From assembly GCA_963765725.1 (NCBI GenBank), contig CAVXXI010000003.1, positions 62,001-126,000 on the forward strand: a stretch of DNA of 64,000 bases, given 5' to 3'. The notes beneath the pieces are model-generated. The model worked only from the letters and a program-made list of their open reading frames with translations, was not told the origin of the DNA and made no database searches. Position 1 is the first letter of the stretch. Each line of letters begins with the position of its first letter. Shown piece by piece: positions 52,372 to 64,000 of the stretch. Source of the DNA: DASQEH01 sp963765725 (GTDB lineage: Bacteria; Actinomycetota; Actinomycetes; Propionibacteriales; Nocardioidaceae). The translations under genes and the position numbers were made by a program.

Positions 52372-52779
52372 TCAGGGGGAGTCGGCCCGCGGCGCCTTTG
52401 CGGCACCGCCCGGGAACAGGCTCGCCGAGTACCGGGTAAGTGCGTCGGCGGGACGCCGCACGGGGAGGTTCGAGATGCCCGACTGCATGGCGGCGGAGAG
52501 CTCCGCCTCGAGCTCTGCTACCCGCGAGCGCAACGCGAGCACCTGGTTCTCGAGGTACAGGATGCGGCGTACCCCCTCGATGCCGATGCCTGACGACGTC
52601 AGCTCCGCCACGTCCGGAGCAGCTCGATGTCGCGCAGTGAGTACCGGCGCCCGCCGCCGTCCGCGCGCCCGGGGCTGACCAGCCCGATCCGGTCGTAGCC
52701 GCGCAGGGTCTGCGGGTGCATGCCCGACAGCTCCGCCGCGACGCTGATGACGAAGACCGGCTGCGTCGGGGTTGGTCAG
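52372..52779 (-). CDS. hspR: HspR heat-shock repressor (frameshifted in this sequence)
   Basis: A MerR-family repressor of the dnaK operon. The N-terminal part VFVISVAAELSGMHPQTLRG, with 'YDRIGLVSPGRADGGGRRYS' (helix-turn-helix and wing), is in one frame. The C-terminal part, AELTSSGIGIEGVRRILYLE then 'NQVLALRSRVAELEAELSAA' (coiled coil), is in another, joined near 52612. The start is uncertain because a single extra base also lies near 52765. Two HAIR-type sites stand before dnaK. Confidence 0.85.
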   Translation of the reverse strand: MTNPDAAGLRHQRRGGAVGHAPADPARLRPDRAGQPRARGRRRAPVLTARHRAAPDVAELTSSGIGIEGVRRILYLENQVLALRSRVAELEAELSAAMQSGISNLPVRRPADALTRYSASLFPGGAAKAPRADSP

Positions 52780-52800
52780 CGTCGAAGGTGATGCGTCGTC

Positions 52801-53971
<1,171 letters not shown>

Positions 53972-53988
53972 CCGCGCGCCTCCCTTCT

Positions 53989-54706
53989 CTACTCAGGCGC
54001 TTGCTCGTCGTGTGCTGTCGGTCGTGGTCAGCGGCATCATCGAGCTGCTCGACGTCGTCGCCGTCAGTCTCCGACCACCGTCGGACGTCGTCGGGCGCGG
54101 CGTCGGCCGGCGGTTGCTGCGGCGACTCCTCCGGCTCGGCCACGGCGACCCGGGCGGGGCGGACGATCCGGTCACCGATCCGGTAGCCCACCTGCAGGAT
54201 CGCCACGCAGACGGGCCCGTCCACGTCGTCGGAGTAGCTGTGCATGAGAGCCTCGTGGATGCGCGGGTCGAACGCGTCGCCCACCTCGCCGAACGGAGAC
54301 CAGGCCGAGCTGCGTGACAGTCCGCTCGAGCGAGTCGGCGACCGCCTTGAAGCCACCGGTCAGCTCCTCGTGCTCGCGAGCCGGCCGATGTCGTCGAGCA
54401 CCGGCAGCAGCGACGTCAGCACGGACGCCACGACTCGCCTGCCGGGTGGCCTCACGGTCGCGGTCGACCCGGCGCTTGTAGTTGACGTACTCGGCCTGCA
54501 GCCGCTGCAGGTCGGCGGTGCGCTCGGCCAGCTGGACCTCGGCCTCCGAGGGCTCGGTCGGCTTCGGCGCGCCATCGGCTGCCCCGGCGGCGGCGGGAGC
54601 GGCAGCTCGCGCGCGGCTCCCGCAGCTGACCGGTCTCGGGGTCGATGCGCCGCTTGTCGCGGATCACCGGTCCCTGGCGTCTCGCTGACTCCTCGGGGTC
54701 GAAGCG

Positions 54707-54708
<2 letters not shown>
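53989..54708 (-). CDS. grpE: GrpE nucleotide-exchange factor (frameshifted in this sequence)
   Basis: Reads MIRDKRRIDPETGQLREPRA at the start, LQRLQAEYVNYKRRVDRDRE-type text around 54480 in another frame, and the C-terminal wing 'FGEVGDAFDPRIHEALMHSY' then 'VCVAILQVGYRIGDRIVRPA'. It ends with an acidic tail finishing DEQAPE before TAG at 53989-53991. It catalyses ADP release from DnaK. It sits between dnaK and dnaJ on the same strand, with about three indels. Confidence 0.85.
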
Positions 54709-56599
<1,891 letters not shown>

Positions 56600-56622
56600 G
56601 GTTTGTTGTACCCTTTCTGCAG

Positions 56623-56643
56623 GTTGAGTCGTTCCGACTCAGT
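56623..56643 (-). promoter_or_regulatory. HAIR-type HspR operator, proximal
   Basis: GTTGAGT-N7-ACTCAGT, close to the HAIR consensus CTTGAGT-N7-ACTCAAG, 24 bp upstream of the dnaK start. Confidence 0.75.
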
Positions 56644-56674
56644 TGTATACCTAGCGCCCGTCGATCTCAAAAAA

Positions 56675-56695
56675 GTTGAGCCGATCGAACTCAAG
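56675..56695 (-). promoter_or_regulatory. HAIR-type HspR operator, distal
   Basis: GTTGAGC-N7-ACTCAAG; one arm is a perfect HAIR half-site. It lies 52 bp from the proximal copy, so about five helical turns separate two HspR sites before dnaK. Confidence 0.7.
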
Positions 56696-56882
56696 ACTTG
56701 TGTGGGGTACAACGCCTCGCGCCTCGAGAGATTCCGGGGGCCCATCTGTCGCGGTGTGATGTGGGTCACGGCCAGGAGCGGATTACTCCCTCGGCGCCTC
56801 CGCGTTGAAGACCGGCTGGGCAAACAGATGCCCGCGCAGATACTATGAGTAACGCTCGAAGCTACTTCCGTTAGGAGAGCGC

Positions 56883-57635
56883 ATGCCGGCTGGCGACTCC
56901 GGAGTTCGGCGAACCGGCTACCGGCGACCGGGTGGACCGCGACTGGCTGAGATGCTCAGCGCCACGGCCCGACTGCTGCAGGCCGAACCGGACCTCGACA
57001 CGACGCTTCAGGCCGTGGTCGCGGTGACCCTCAGCAACGTACCGGGGGCCGAACACGCGGGGATAACCACGCTCGACAAGGGCCGGCGCCCTGTTACGCC
57101 GGCCGCGAGCCACCGACTGGTCGAACGCGTGGACGCTGTCCAGTACTCGCTGCGGGAAGGCCCGTGTGTGAGTGCCGTGCTGCACGAGCAGTCGCCAGTG
57201 CTCGCCGACGACCTCGCCGACGACGACCGGTGGCCGCGGTTCGGCCCACGGGCCGCCGACCTGGGCGTGCGTTCCATGGTGTCGTTCCAGCTCTTCGTGC
57301 ACGCCGGTACGGTCGGAGCACTCAACCTCTACGCGACGCAGCGCCAGGCTTTCAGTACCGACGCCGTGGCCATCGGACAGCTGCTGGCCTCTCACGCCGC
57401 GATCGCGATCGTCGCCGCGCGCACCAGGCACGAGATGCAGCTCGCGCTGCGCACCCGCGACGTGATCGGCCAGGCCAAGGGGATCTTGATGGAGCGGCAC
57501 AAGATCGACGCCGACGCGGCGTTCGGGCTCCTGGTGAAGGCGTCGCAGGACAGCAACCGCAAGCTCCGCGAGGTCGCGGACCTGGTGAGCGCAACAGGAG
57601 ACGAGCCGGTGCGCGCCGTCCGGCGGCGGACCTGA
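56883..57635 (+). CDS. GAF-ANTAR transcription antitermination regulator
   Basis: 250 residues from ATG 56883 with GGAGAG upstream. The GAF domain (~40-180) has 'LVERVDAVQYSLREGPCVSA' and LGVRSMVSFQLFVHAGTVG. The ANTAR domain (~187-240) has 'ALRTRDVIGQAKGILMERHK' and 'DADAAFGLLVKASQDSNRKL', the RNA-binding helices that recognise paired hairpins in leader RNA. It may act on the following sensor gene or elsewhere; no ANTAR target hairpins were identified. Confidence 0.92.
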   Translation: MPAGDSGVRRTGYRRPGGPRLAEMLSATARLLQAEPDLDTTLQAVVAVTLSNVPGAEHAGITTLDKGRRPVTPAASHRLVERVDAVQYSLREGPCVSAVLHEQSPVLADDLADDDRWPRFGPRAADLGVRSMVSFQLFVHAGTVGALNLYATQRQAFSTDAVAIGQLLASHAAIAIVAARTRHEMQLALRTRDVIGQAKGILMERHKIDADAAFGLLVKASQDSNRKLREVADLVSATGDEPVRAVRRRT

Positions 57636-57707
57636 CGATGAACCCGCGACACCGCAGCACCGCACCGTTACCGCTCGGGGCAACGGCGCAACCGACAGGG
57701 GGACCTC

Positions 57708-58703
57708 ATGGTGGAGTTGGCTGAGCAGTCGGCACCACCGTTCACACACCGGGCGGCCTTCGGGTCGGCCAGGAGTGACCTCGTCGACCAGGTGGTCGAC
57801 CGCGCCCACGAGGCCTGGGCACAGGGACGGCACATGATCGCGCTGCTCGACGCCGACGTGCGCGACGCGTCCGCGGGCAGGCTCGGCCCCACCGCCGCCG
57901 AGGTGGACTTCCGTCCCCAGGCTTGGCTCGCCACCCGGTCGGCTCCAGCGATCATCGCCACCTGCCGGGACCGTACGTTGGGCCCCGACGGTGCCCTCGC
58001 CATGCTGACCCAGCCACCGTCGTCCACGACCGACTCCGACGCCACGTTCTGGCTGCGCGCCGAGCGGCGGATCGAGAGCGACCTGGCCGGGCTGCCGGTC
58101 GACCTCGTCTGCATGTTCGACACCGTGTCGAGCACGCCGTCCCACTTGCACATCGCCCGGGTGACCCACCCCGTGCTGATCGTCGACGGGGTGAACTGCG
58201 CCAACCCCGACTTCCGGCCCTACGACGAGCTGTTCCCGCCGTACCGGTTGCGTGCCGCGGACGAGCTCGGACCGGCCGACGAAGTGGTCGGCTTCGGGCC
58301 CTTCCCTGCACCAGCCGTGAAGCGCTGGCTCCACGAGGAGACCGCCCGTGCCGGCCTGTCCGACGACCTGGTGGAGGATCTCGCCCTCGTCCTCAACGAG
58401 GCGATCACGACGATCTGGGAGACCGACCAGGACCACACGGTCACGCGTGTCGGGCTGACCGGCGACTGGCCGCACCTGCCCCTCGTCCGGGTACAGCTGT
58501 GGCGCAGCGACACCGCCATCATCTGCGAGGTGGTCACGCGGACCCCGCTGCCGCCGCTCTCGCCGCTGTCGCCGCCCGACGACCAGCGGTTGCGGATGCT
58601 GTGGTTCGCCGAGAAGGTCTCCGGTCAGATCACCGTCTCCGTGCACGACGCCGGGCCAGATGCTCACGGCAGCCGGATCCGGATCCGCGCTCAGCAAGCC
58701 TGA
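57708..58703 (+). CDS. MEDS-domain sensor with anti-sigma-type ATPase region
   Basis: 331 residues. The N-terminal ~180 residues resemble the MEDS sensor domain (HRAAFGSARSDLVDQVVDRA, 'VDLVCMFDTVSSTPSHLHIA'). The C-terminal part (~215-325) resembles HATPase_c_2 / RsbW-like kinases (LSDDLVEDLALVLNEAITTI, where the N-box Asn/Glu pair is visible). No clear histidine phosphoacceptor is present. It follows the GAF-ANTAR gene by 72 bp on the same strand, suggesting a stress-signalling pair. Confidence 0.72.
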   Translation: MVELAEQSAPPFTHRAAFGSARSDLVDQVVDRAHEAWAQGRHMIALLDADVRDASAGRLGPTAAEVDFRPQAWLATRSAPAIIATCRDRTLGPDGALAMLTQPPSSTTDSDATFWLRAERRIESDLAGLPVDLVCMFDTVSSTPSHLHIARVTHPVLIVDGVNCANPDFRPYDELFPPYRLRAADELGPADEVVGFGPFPAPAVKRWLHEETARAGLSDDLVEDLALVLNEAITTIWETDQDHTVTRVGLTGDWPHLPLVRVQLWRSDTAIICEVVTRTPLPPLSPLSPPDDQRLRMLWFAEKVSGQITVSVHDAGPDAHGSRIRIRAQQA

Positions 58704-58730
58704 AGCTGCGCTCTTCCTGCCCGCGCGCCC

Positions 58731-59666
58731 CTAGTGCTGCGTGGCGGTCTGCTGCGCCGCCGTCTGCCCATCGGCTGGCTGCCGCGGCGCGGGATGAGCG
58801 TCGAGCGGCTCCAAGAGCTTCGCGAGCAGCGCGCGCAGCTCGGCGTCCTCCCCTTCGCCGAGCCGGGCGACGGCCCTGCCCTGCAGACGCGCGGCGGCTC
58901 GCTGCGCCGCCTTCAGCCGCCGCCTGCCCTCGTCGGTCAGGCTGATGTCGTGTACCCGGCGGTCGTCGCTGCGCCTCAGCCGGGTCACCAGCCCCTTGGG
59001 CTCGAGCTCGTCGAGGAACATGAGCACGGCAGCCGGAGTCACCCCGAGCCGGATCGCAAGCTGCGTCTGTGAACACGGCTCGTCGGCACTCAGCGTCGCC
59101 AGCACCCCGAAGTCGCGCGGATGCAGATCGAGCCCCTCGAGCTCCGCCTCCGCCCACTCGCGCAGCATCCGGTGGGCATGCGTGACGAGATAGCCGGTGC
59201 GCTCGGCCAGCTCGGCGACGCTGAGCGCCTCGTCGTCGGCGAGGAGGACGCATAGCAGCTCCTTGAGCCGCCCGCGCTCCGTCTCTGTGAGGGGAGCGGT
59301 GAACTCCGCCTCGCCTCTGTCGAGGTCGGACTCCAGCTCCGCGAGCGCCGAGAGACCGAGCTCCGTCAGTCGCAGGGCATACGAGCGGCGGTCTTCGGGG
59401 TTGCGGTCGCGCGCCACCCACGCCTTGCGCTCCAGCTCGTCGACGAGCTTGACCATCAGCGTCGGGTTCACGTGCGTGAGGTCGGCCAGGCTGCGCTGGG
59501 AGATGGCGCCCCGCTCCCGGAGGATCACCATGACCGCGACCTGCCGGACGTGGGCCGTCTCCGGGATGCAGTCGCGGGCGGCTCCGGCTGCCTTCACGAA
59601 GGCCCGCCGCAGGAGGTAACCGGTGAACTGGTTGAGGCCGGCGTTGGAGTTGCCGTAAGGCGCCAC
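58731..59666 (-). CDS. tandem MarR-domain transcriptional regulator
   Basis: 311 residues, about twice the usual MarR length. The first winged helix covers residues ~40-110 (ISQRSLADLTHVNPTLMVKL, then 'RDRNPEDRRSYALRLTELGL'). A second one follows at ~175-255 ('CSQTQLAIRLGVTPAAVLMF', then 'RLRRSDDRRVHDISLTDEGR'), each with its own DxR wing. It ends in a Gln/Thr-rich tail. It is divergent from an MMPL exporter, with an inverted repeat between them, so it probably controls that exporter. Confidence 0.9.
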   Translation of the reverse strand: MAPYGNSNAGLNQFTGYLLRRAFVKAAGAARDCIPETAHVRQVAVMVILRERGAISQRSLADLTHVNPTLMVKLVDELERKAWVARDRNPEDRRSYALRLTELGLSALAELESDLDRGEAEFTAPLTETERGRLKELLCVLLADDEALSVAELAERTGYLVTHAHRMLREWAEAELEGLDLHPRDFGVLATLSADEPCSQTQLAIRLGVTPAAVLMFLDELEPKGLVTRLRRSDDRRVHDISLTDEGRRRLKAAQRAAARLQGRAVARLGEGEDAELRALLAKLLEPLDAHPAPRQPADGQTAAQQTATQH

Positions 59667-59757
59667 GGCCCTTGCCTCCTGTCCGCCGCCCCGCCGCCGC
59701 GATCCGTCGATCCACCCGGGGTTCGCCCCGATGTTACCCGGACTTTATACAACTTTG

Positions 59758-59778
59758 ATCGTTAACTATGTTGACGAT
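59758..59778. promoter_or_regulatory. inverted-repeat operator between tandem MarR and MMPL genes
   Basis: ATCGTTAAC, TAT, GTTGACGAT: 9-bp arms with one mismatch. It lies in the only AT-rich part of the 165-bp divergent gap. Candidate binding site for the tandem MarR protein. Confidence 0.65.
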
Positions 59779-59831
59779 TTCGTAAGGAAGCTCTACCTTC
59801 GCTGGAACGAACGCCGTTGGGAGGGCGCAGG

Positions 59832-61943
59832 ATGCAGGTCTGGTTCGCCGGAGCACTCACGAACAAGTACAGCAAGTGGGTGGCGCTGGCCTTTTGGTTG
59901 ATCGTGGTTGTCGTCGCCTCGGGCGGGGCCAAGCAGCTCACGGGCGTGGAGAAGAACGACGCGGTCTCGTGGCTTCCGGGCAGCGCCGAGTCGACGCGCG
60001 CCCTGGACAAGCTGGCCGCCTTCCAGGACCCCAACGAGATCCCGACCGTGATCGTGTACGAGCGCAAGTCCGGGCTGACCGGTGCGGACTTCGCGAAGGC
60101 CAAGGCCGATGCCAAGTCGTTCGCCGGCGTCGAGGGCGTACAGCGGCAGGTGCAGGGACCGTTCCCGTCCCGTGACCGGCAGGCACTCGAGACGATCGTC
60201 CCGCTCAACCTCGGCAGCAACGGCTGGGAGAAGGCCGTCGACATCGTCAAGAGCATGCGCAGCACCGCCAACAGCGGCGACCCGGGGCTGACCGCGTACA
60301 TCACCGGCCCGGGTGGCATGGCGGCCGACTCGGGCGCGGCGTTCAAGGGGATCGACGGCACGCTGCTGTTCTCGACGGTCGGTGTGGTCATCGTCATCTT
60401 GCTGCTCACGTACCGCAGTCCGATCCTGTGGCTGCTCCCGGTGATCTCCGCGGGGGTCGCGCTGACGGTGGCCGAGGGAGTCATCTACCTGCTGGCCAAG
60501 CACGCCGGACTCGTCGTCAACGCGCAGAGCGCGGGCATCTTGACGGTCCTCGTGTTCGGAGCCGGCACCGACTACGCGCTGCTGCTCGTCGCGCGCTACC
60601 GCGAGGAGCTGCGCCGCCACCACGACCGGCACGTCGCCATGTCCGTCGCGCTGCACCGGGCCGGGCCCGCGATCCTCGCCAGCGCGGGCACCGTCATCGT
60701 CGGGATGCTGTGCCTGCTCGTCGCTGAGACGAACTCGACGAAGGGGCTGGGCCCCGTGGCTGCCATCGGCGTGGCGGTGGGCCTGCTCGTCATGATCACG
60801 CTGCTGCCGGCGCTCCTCGTCATCTGCGGCCGCTGGGTCTTCTGGCCGAGCCGTCCGCAGGAGGGCAGCGCCGAGCCGACGACGACAGGCTTCTGGGCCC
60901 GCGTCGGTACCCGGATCGCGCGCCGCCCGCGCATCGTCTGGATCGTGACGTCGGTCGTCTTGGCCTTCGCCTGCCTCGGCATCGCCGACCTGCACGCGAC
61001 CGGCCTGAGCAACAACGAGCAGTACACGGGCACCGTCGACTCGGTCACCGGCGAGGCGGTCCTGTCCCGGCACTTCCCGGCCGGCGCCAGCGACCCCGTC
61101 TCCATCGTCGCGAACTCCGCGCAGGCGGGCGCGGTGGTCAAGGCCGCCGCGAACACCGACGGCATCGTGGCCGCTGCTCAGCGCGGTACGTCCGGAGGCG
61201 TGAGCTTCATCCAGGCGACGCTGGCCGACGCGCCGGACAGCTCGGCCGCGTACGACACAATCGACCGGCTGCGCTCGACCCTGCACGCCGTCCCCGACGC
61301 CGGCGCGCTGGTGAGCGGCACGACGGCGATCAACCTCGACGTGCAGCGGGCGGCCCACCATGACCGCAACCTGATCATCCCGATCATCTTGTTCGTCGTG
61401 TTCCTGATCCTGGCCGCGCTGTTGCGGGCGATCGTCGCGCCACTGCTCCTGATCGCCACGGTCGTGCTGTCGTTCGGCGCGGCGCTGGGGATCAGTGCGC
61501 TGATCTTCGACCACGTGCTCGGGTTCAAGGGCGCCGACACGTCGCTGCCGCTGTTCGTCTTCGTGTTCCTCGTCGCCCTTGGCATCGACTACAACATCTT
61601 CTTGATGACAAGGGTGCGGGAGGAGTCGCTGAAGTACGGGACACGCCGCGGTGCACTGATAGGTCTCGGGGCTACCGGCGGGGTGATCACCTCGGCCGGG
61701 GCGGTGCTGGCAGGTACGTTCGCCGTGCTGGGCACGCTGCCCCTGGTCGCCTTCTCCGAGATCGGCTTCGCGGTCGCCCTCGGCGTGCTGCTCGACACCT
61801 TGGTGGTGCGATCCGTGCTGGTGACGGCGCTCAACCTCGACCTCGGACGCCACATGTGGTGGCCGAGCCGGCTCGGGAAGAAGGCCGACGTCGACGTCGA
61901 GGAGCTGCGCGGCGCCGAGTTCTCCGGCTCCCACTCCGCCTGA
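59832..61943 (+). CDS. MMPL-family RND exporter
   Basis: 703 residues from ATG 59832; an in-frame start at 59817 is less well placed. Two copies of the RND layout are seen, each a long extracytoplasmic loop followed by about five membrane helices. The first TM is 'WVALAFWLIVVVVASGGAKQ'. The D-Y proton-relay motif is visible in 'VFGAGTDYALLLVARYREEL' and 'ALGIDYNIFLMTRVREESLK'. MMPL proteins export lipids, siderophores or drugs. It is regulated by, and divergent from, the tandem MarR gene by inference. Confidence 0.93.
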   Translation: MQVWFAGALTNKYSKWVALAFWLIVVVVASGGAKQLTGVEKNDAVSWLPGSAESTRALDKLAAFQDPNEIPTVIVYERKSGLTGADFAKAKADAKSFAGVEGVQRQVQGPFPSRDRQALETIVPLNLGSNGWEKAVDIVKSMRSTANSGDPGLTAYITGPGGMAADSGAAFKGIDGTLLFSTVGVVIVILLLTYRSPILWLLPVISAGVALTVAEGVIYLLAKHAGLVVNAQSAGILTVLVFGAGTDYALLLVARYREELRRHHDRHVAMSVALHRAGPAILASAGTVIVGMLCLLVAETNSTKGLGPVAAIGVAVGLLVMITLLPALLVICGRWVFWPSRPQEGSAEPTTTGFWARVGTRIARRPRIVWIVTSVVLAFACLGIADLHATGLSNNEQYTGTVDSVTGEAVLSRHFPAGASDPVSIVANSAQAGAVVKAAANTDGIVAAAQRGTSGGVSFIQATLADAPDSSAAYDTIDRLRSTLHAVPDAGALVSGTTAINLDVQRAAHHDRNLIIPIILFVVFLILAALLRAIVAPLLLIATVVLSFGAALGISALIFDHVLGFKGADTSLPLFVFVFLVALGIDYNIFLMTRVREESLKYGTRRGALIGLGATGGVITSAGAVLAGTFAVLGTLPLVAFSEIGFAVALGVLLDTLVVRSVLVTALNLDLGRHMWWPSRLGKKADVDVEELRGAEFSGSHSA

Positions 61944-61944
61944 C

Positions 61945-62040
61945 GCCGAGGAGTCACATACTTCCCGCCGAGGAGTCACATGTTTCCCGCCGAGGAGTCA
62001 CGTCGTACCCAGCGAGGGGTCGCTCCGTGTCCGCCGAGGA
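61945..62040 (+). repeat. 22-bp tandem repeat, family 2 (4 units)
   Basis: GAGGAGTCACATGTTTCCCG and variants at an exact 22-bp step starting at 61945, 61967, 61989 and 62011, directly after the MMPL stop. The sequence is unrelated to family 1 but the period is the same. Confidence 0.9.
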
Positions 62041-62115
62041 CGGGGCTCGACCCCACGCTGGGTGCGCGTCCACTGCGGGACGGGCAGTATCAGGACGCAG
62101 CTGCGACGCCGGTCG

Positions 62116-62225
62116 ACACGACATCTCCGCCCACTCGAGGCGGCATTTGCGCCCACTCGACGACATCTCCGCCCACTCGAGGCGACAATTGCGCCCACTC
62201 GACGCGACGTTTCCGCCCGGTCGAC
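62116..62225 (-). repeat. 22-bp tandem repeat, family 1, locus F (5 units)
   Basis: Cores at 62122, 62144, 62164, 62186 and 62208 (steps 22, 20, 22, 22), e.g. GACATCTCCGCCCACTCGAG. It ends about 7 bp before the hutI stop, in the same orientation as loci B, C and E. Confidence 0.93.
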
Positions 62226-62231
62226 GGGGGG

Positions 62232-63409
62232 TCAGACGATGCGGCGACCGGCGGCGAAGACGGCGCTGACGAGGGGCACGCCGGGCCGGTAGGCCAGGTG
62301 CACGTACGACGGCGCCGCCAGCACGCAGAAGTCGGCCCGCGCCCGGCCCGAGCTGCCCCACGTCGGTACGGCGCAGCGCCGCCGCCCCGCCGGCGGTCGC
62401 TGACCACAGCGCCTCGGCCGGTGACATCCGCATCTCGCGCACGGCCAACGCGATGCACAGCGGCATCGACGACGAGTAGCACGACCCCGGGTTGCAGTCG
62501 CTGGCGAGCGCCACGGTGACGCCGGCGTCGAGCAGCGCGCGCGCGTCGGGGTACGGCGAACGGGTGGAGAACTCGACGCCGGGAAGGAGGGTGGCCACGA
62601 CGCCGGCGGCTCGTAGGTCGCTCGACGTCCGACCCGGTCAGCGTACGTGCAGTGGTCGGCCGAGGCGGCCCCGACCTCGCACGCCACCTTGACCCCCGGC
62701 CCCGGCCCGAGCTGGTTCGCGTGGATCCTCGGAGCGAGGCCGGCCGCCATGCCCGGCACGGAGGATCGAGCGCGCCTGGTCCGCGTCGAAGGCACCGCGC
62801 TCGCAGAAGACGTCGATCCATCGGGCGTGCGGGCGCGCGGCTTCCAGCATCGGGCCGGTCACCAGGTCGACGTACGCGTCCGGGTCGTCGTCGAACTCCG
62901 GCGCGACGACGTGGGCGCCGAGGTATGTCGTCTCGCGGCGTGAACCCCGACGCGATCGCCAGCGCCCGGGCCTCGTCCTGCGCCGTGAGGCCGTACCCGC
63001 TCTTGATCTCCACCGTCGTCGTGCCCTGACGCTGCCATCTCGGCGACGAGCCGGGCCGTGTTCGCCGCCAGCACGTCATCGGGAGCCGCCCGGGTCGCGG
63101 CGACCGTGGTCGCGGATGCCGCCGGCCGAGTACGGCGTGCCCTCCATCCGCGCGGCGAACTCCGCAGAGCGGTCCCCGGCGAATACCAGATGGGCATGGC
63201 TGTCGACGAAGCCCGGTATGACCGCGGCGCCCTGCGACGTCGAACGCCTCGTCGGCCGCGGGAGCGTCTGCAGCGCTGCCGACCCACGCGACCCGGCCCT
63301 CCTCGAGGACCAGCGCGGCCCGCTCTACCAGCCCCAACCTGGACCCGTCGCCGAGCGACGGGTCGTTCGTGGTCAGCTCGCCGATGTTGTCGAGAAGGAC
63401 GGAGGTCAC
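62232..63409 (-). CDS. hutI: imidazolonepropionase (frameshifted in this sequence)
   Basis: The start is GTG 63409 (VTSVLLDNIGELTTNDPSLG), overlapping the hutF stop. Recognisable parts across frames are VEIKSGYGLTAQDEARALAI (zinc-amidohydrolase core), 'GPMLEAARPHARWIDVFCER', 'APRIHANQLGPGPGVKVACE' and 'GVTVALASDCNPGSCYSSSM' (final metal Asp). It hydrolyses imidazolone-5-propionate to formimidoyl-glutamate in histidine degradation. Single extra bases lie near 63027 and 62938, among other sites. Confidence 0.88.
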
Positions 63410-64000
63410 TGCTCCTCCGTCACTGCTCGTGACCGCGGCCGCGAGCCGGCGGCCGACGCCACCGCGGTCGAGCTCCACCTCGGAACCGCTCGCGACCACG
63501 GACGTGATGTCTGCGGCGGTCGCGGCGAACACCACCGAGTCGATGCCGCCGCCGGTTCCCGCGGTCCGCGGGCTCTCGGAGGTCGAACGTGACGAGGTCG
63601 GCCCACTGACCCGCCACGAGGCGGCCGGCGTCGTCGAAGCCGAGCGACGCGTGGCCGGTCTCGGTGGCGGCAGCCATCAGCTCCGCACCCGCCCAGGTGC
63701 CCCGGCGCGACGTCACCAGGCGAGTCGTCGAGCTCGACGCGCGCGCATCTCCTCGAAGATGTCGACGACGGCATGGCTGTCGGAGCCGAGGGTAAGCGCC
63801 GCGCCCGCGTCGGCCAGCTCGCGGGCGGGCCCGACCCCGTCGGCGAGGTCGCGCTCGGTCGTCGGGCAGAACGCCACGTAACCGCCGGCCTTGCCCACGT
63901 CGGCGATGTCGTCGCCGGTCAGGTGGGTGGCGTGGACCGCCGTCGTCCGGCTGTCCAGCGCGCCCGCGTCCCGCAGCAGCCGGGTCGGCGTACAGCCGTG
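63406..64000 (-). CDS. hutF: formimidoylglutamate deiminase, partial (frameshifted; cut by window edge)
   Basis: The C-terminal part only. 'GGYVAFCPTTERDLADGVGP', 'GAALTLGSDSHAVVDIFEEM' (metal/active-site Asp), TSRRGTWAGAELMAAATETG and 'ADLVTFDLR' match HutF-type amidohydrolases. It converts formimidoyl-glutamate to formyl-glutamate. It ends with TGA overlapping the hutI GTG (GTGA), so the two are coupled. The N-terminus lies beyond the window. Confidence 0.82.

Overview
The window looks like the chromosome of a high-G+C actinobacterium. Coding is GC-rich with many GTG starts. It carries a large purine locus (purL, purQ, purS, purC, purB, purD, purA), a HAIR-controlled dnaK-grpE-dnaJ-hspR-clpB locus, an ANTAR-domain regulator, a DUF3151 protein and class E-like sortases. 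I cannot place it to genus from sequence alone. No rRNA, tRNA or CRISPR array was recognised.

Layout. 1-16 kb: a minus-strand purine cluster that also holds a sterol-carrier-family protein, a split Tm-1-like pair (UPF0261 plus TIM-barrel) between purL and purQ, and an acyl-CoA ligase between purS and purC. It is interrupted at 9.0-11.8 kb by an FAD oxidoreductase, an NmrA-like protein and a divergent MarR regulator with a clear palindromic operator. 16-21.3 kb: housekeeping genes (lipid kinase, DUF3151, DedA, TrmH-type methylase, fructose-bisphosphate aldolase, DUF1232, pyrE). About 22.0-46.5 kb: a lower-G+C island for a surface polysaccharide, flanked by near-identical ~670 bp direct repeats. 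The right repeat lies in an intact sortase gene; the left repeat is a truncated, frameshifted copy. The island encodes the GDP-mannose to GDP-L-fucose route (gmd, fcl), four glycosyltransferases, five PAPS-type sulfotransferases, a Wzx-like flippase, a Wzy-like polymerase, a Wzz/BY-kinase, a membrane-anchored beta-helix protein, a secreted GDPD-TIG protein and IS21 fragments. The simplest reading is a Wzx/Wzy-made, sulfated, fucose-containing polymer. 47.3-52.3 kb: aminotransferase, two small membrane proteins, clpB. 52.4-56.7 kb: hspR, dnaJ, grpE, dnaK. 56.9-62 kb: GAF-ANTAR, MEDS-like sensor, and a tandem-MarR regulator divergent from an MMPL exporter. 62.2-64 kb: hutI and hutF (histidine degradation).

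Two cross-cutting features. First, tandem 22-bp repeats of one family sit in at least six intergenic spots outside the island (four to six copies at five of them, about one at the sixth). A second, unrelated 22-bp repeat follows the MMPL gene. Second, single-base indels cluster in the dnaK operon, the hut genes and much of the island. dnaK is essential, or nearly so, in most bacteria, so sequencing or assembly error is likely for at least part of them. The broken frames in the island should therefore be read as provisional pseudogenes. Statements about base composition are by eye; nothing was computed.
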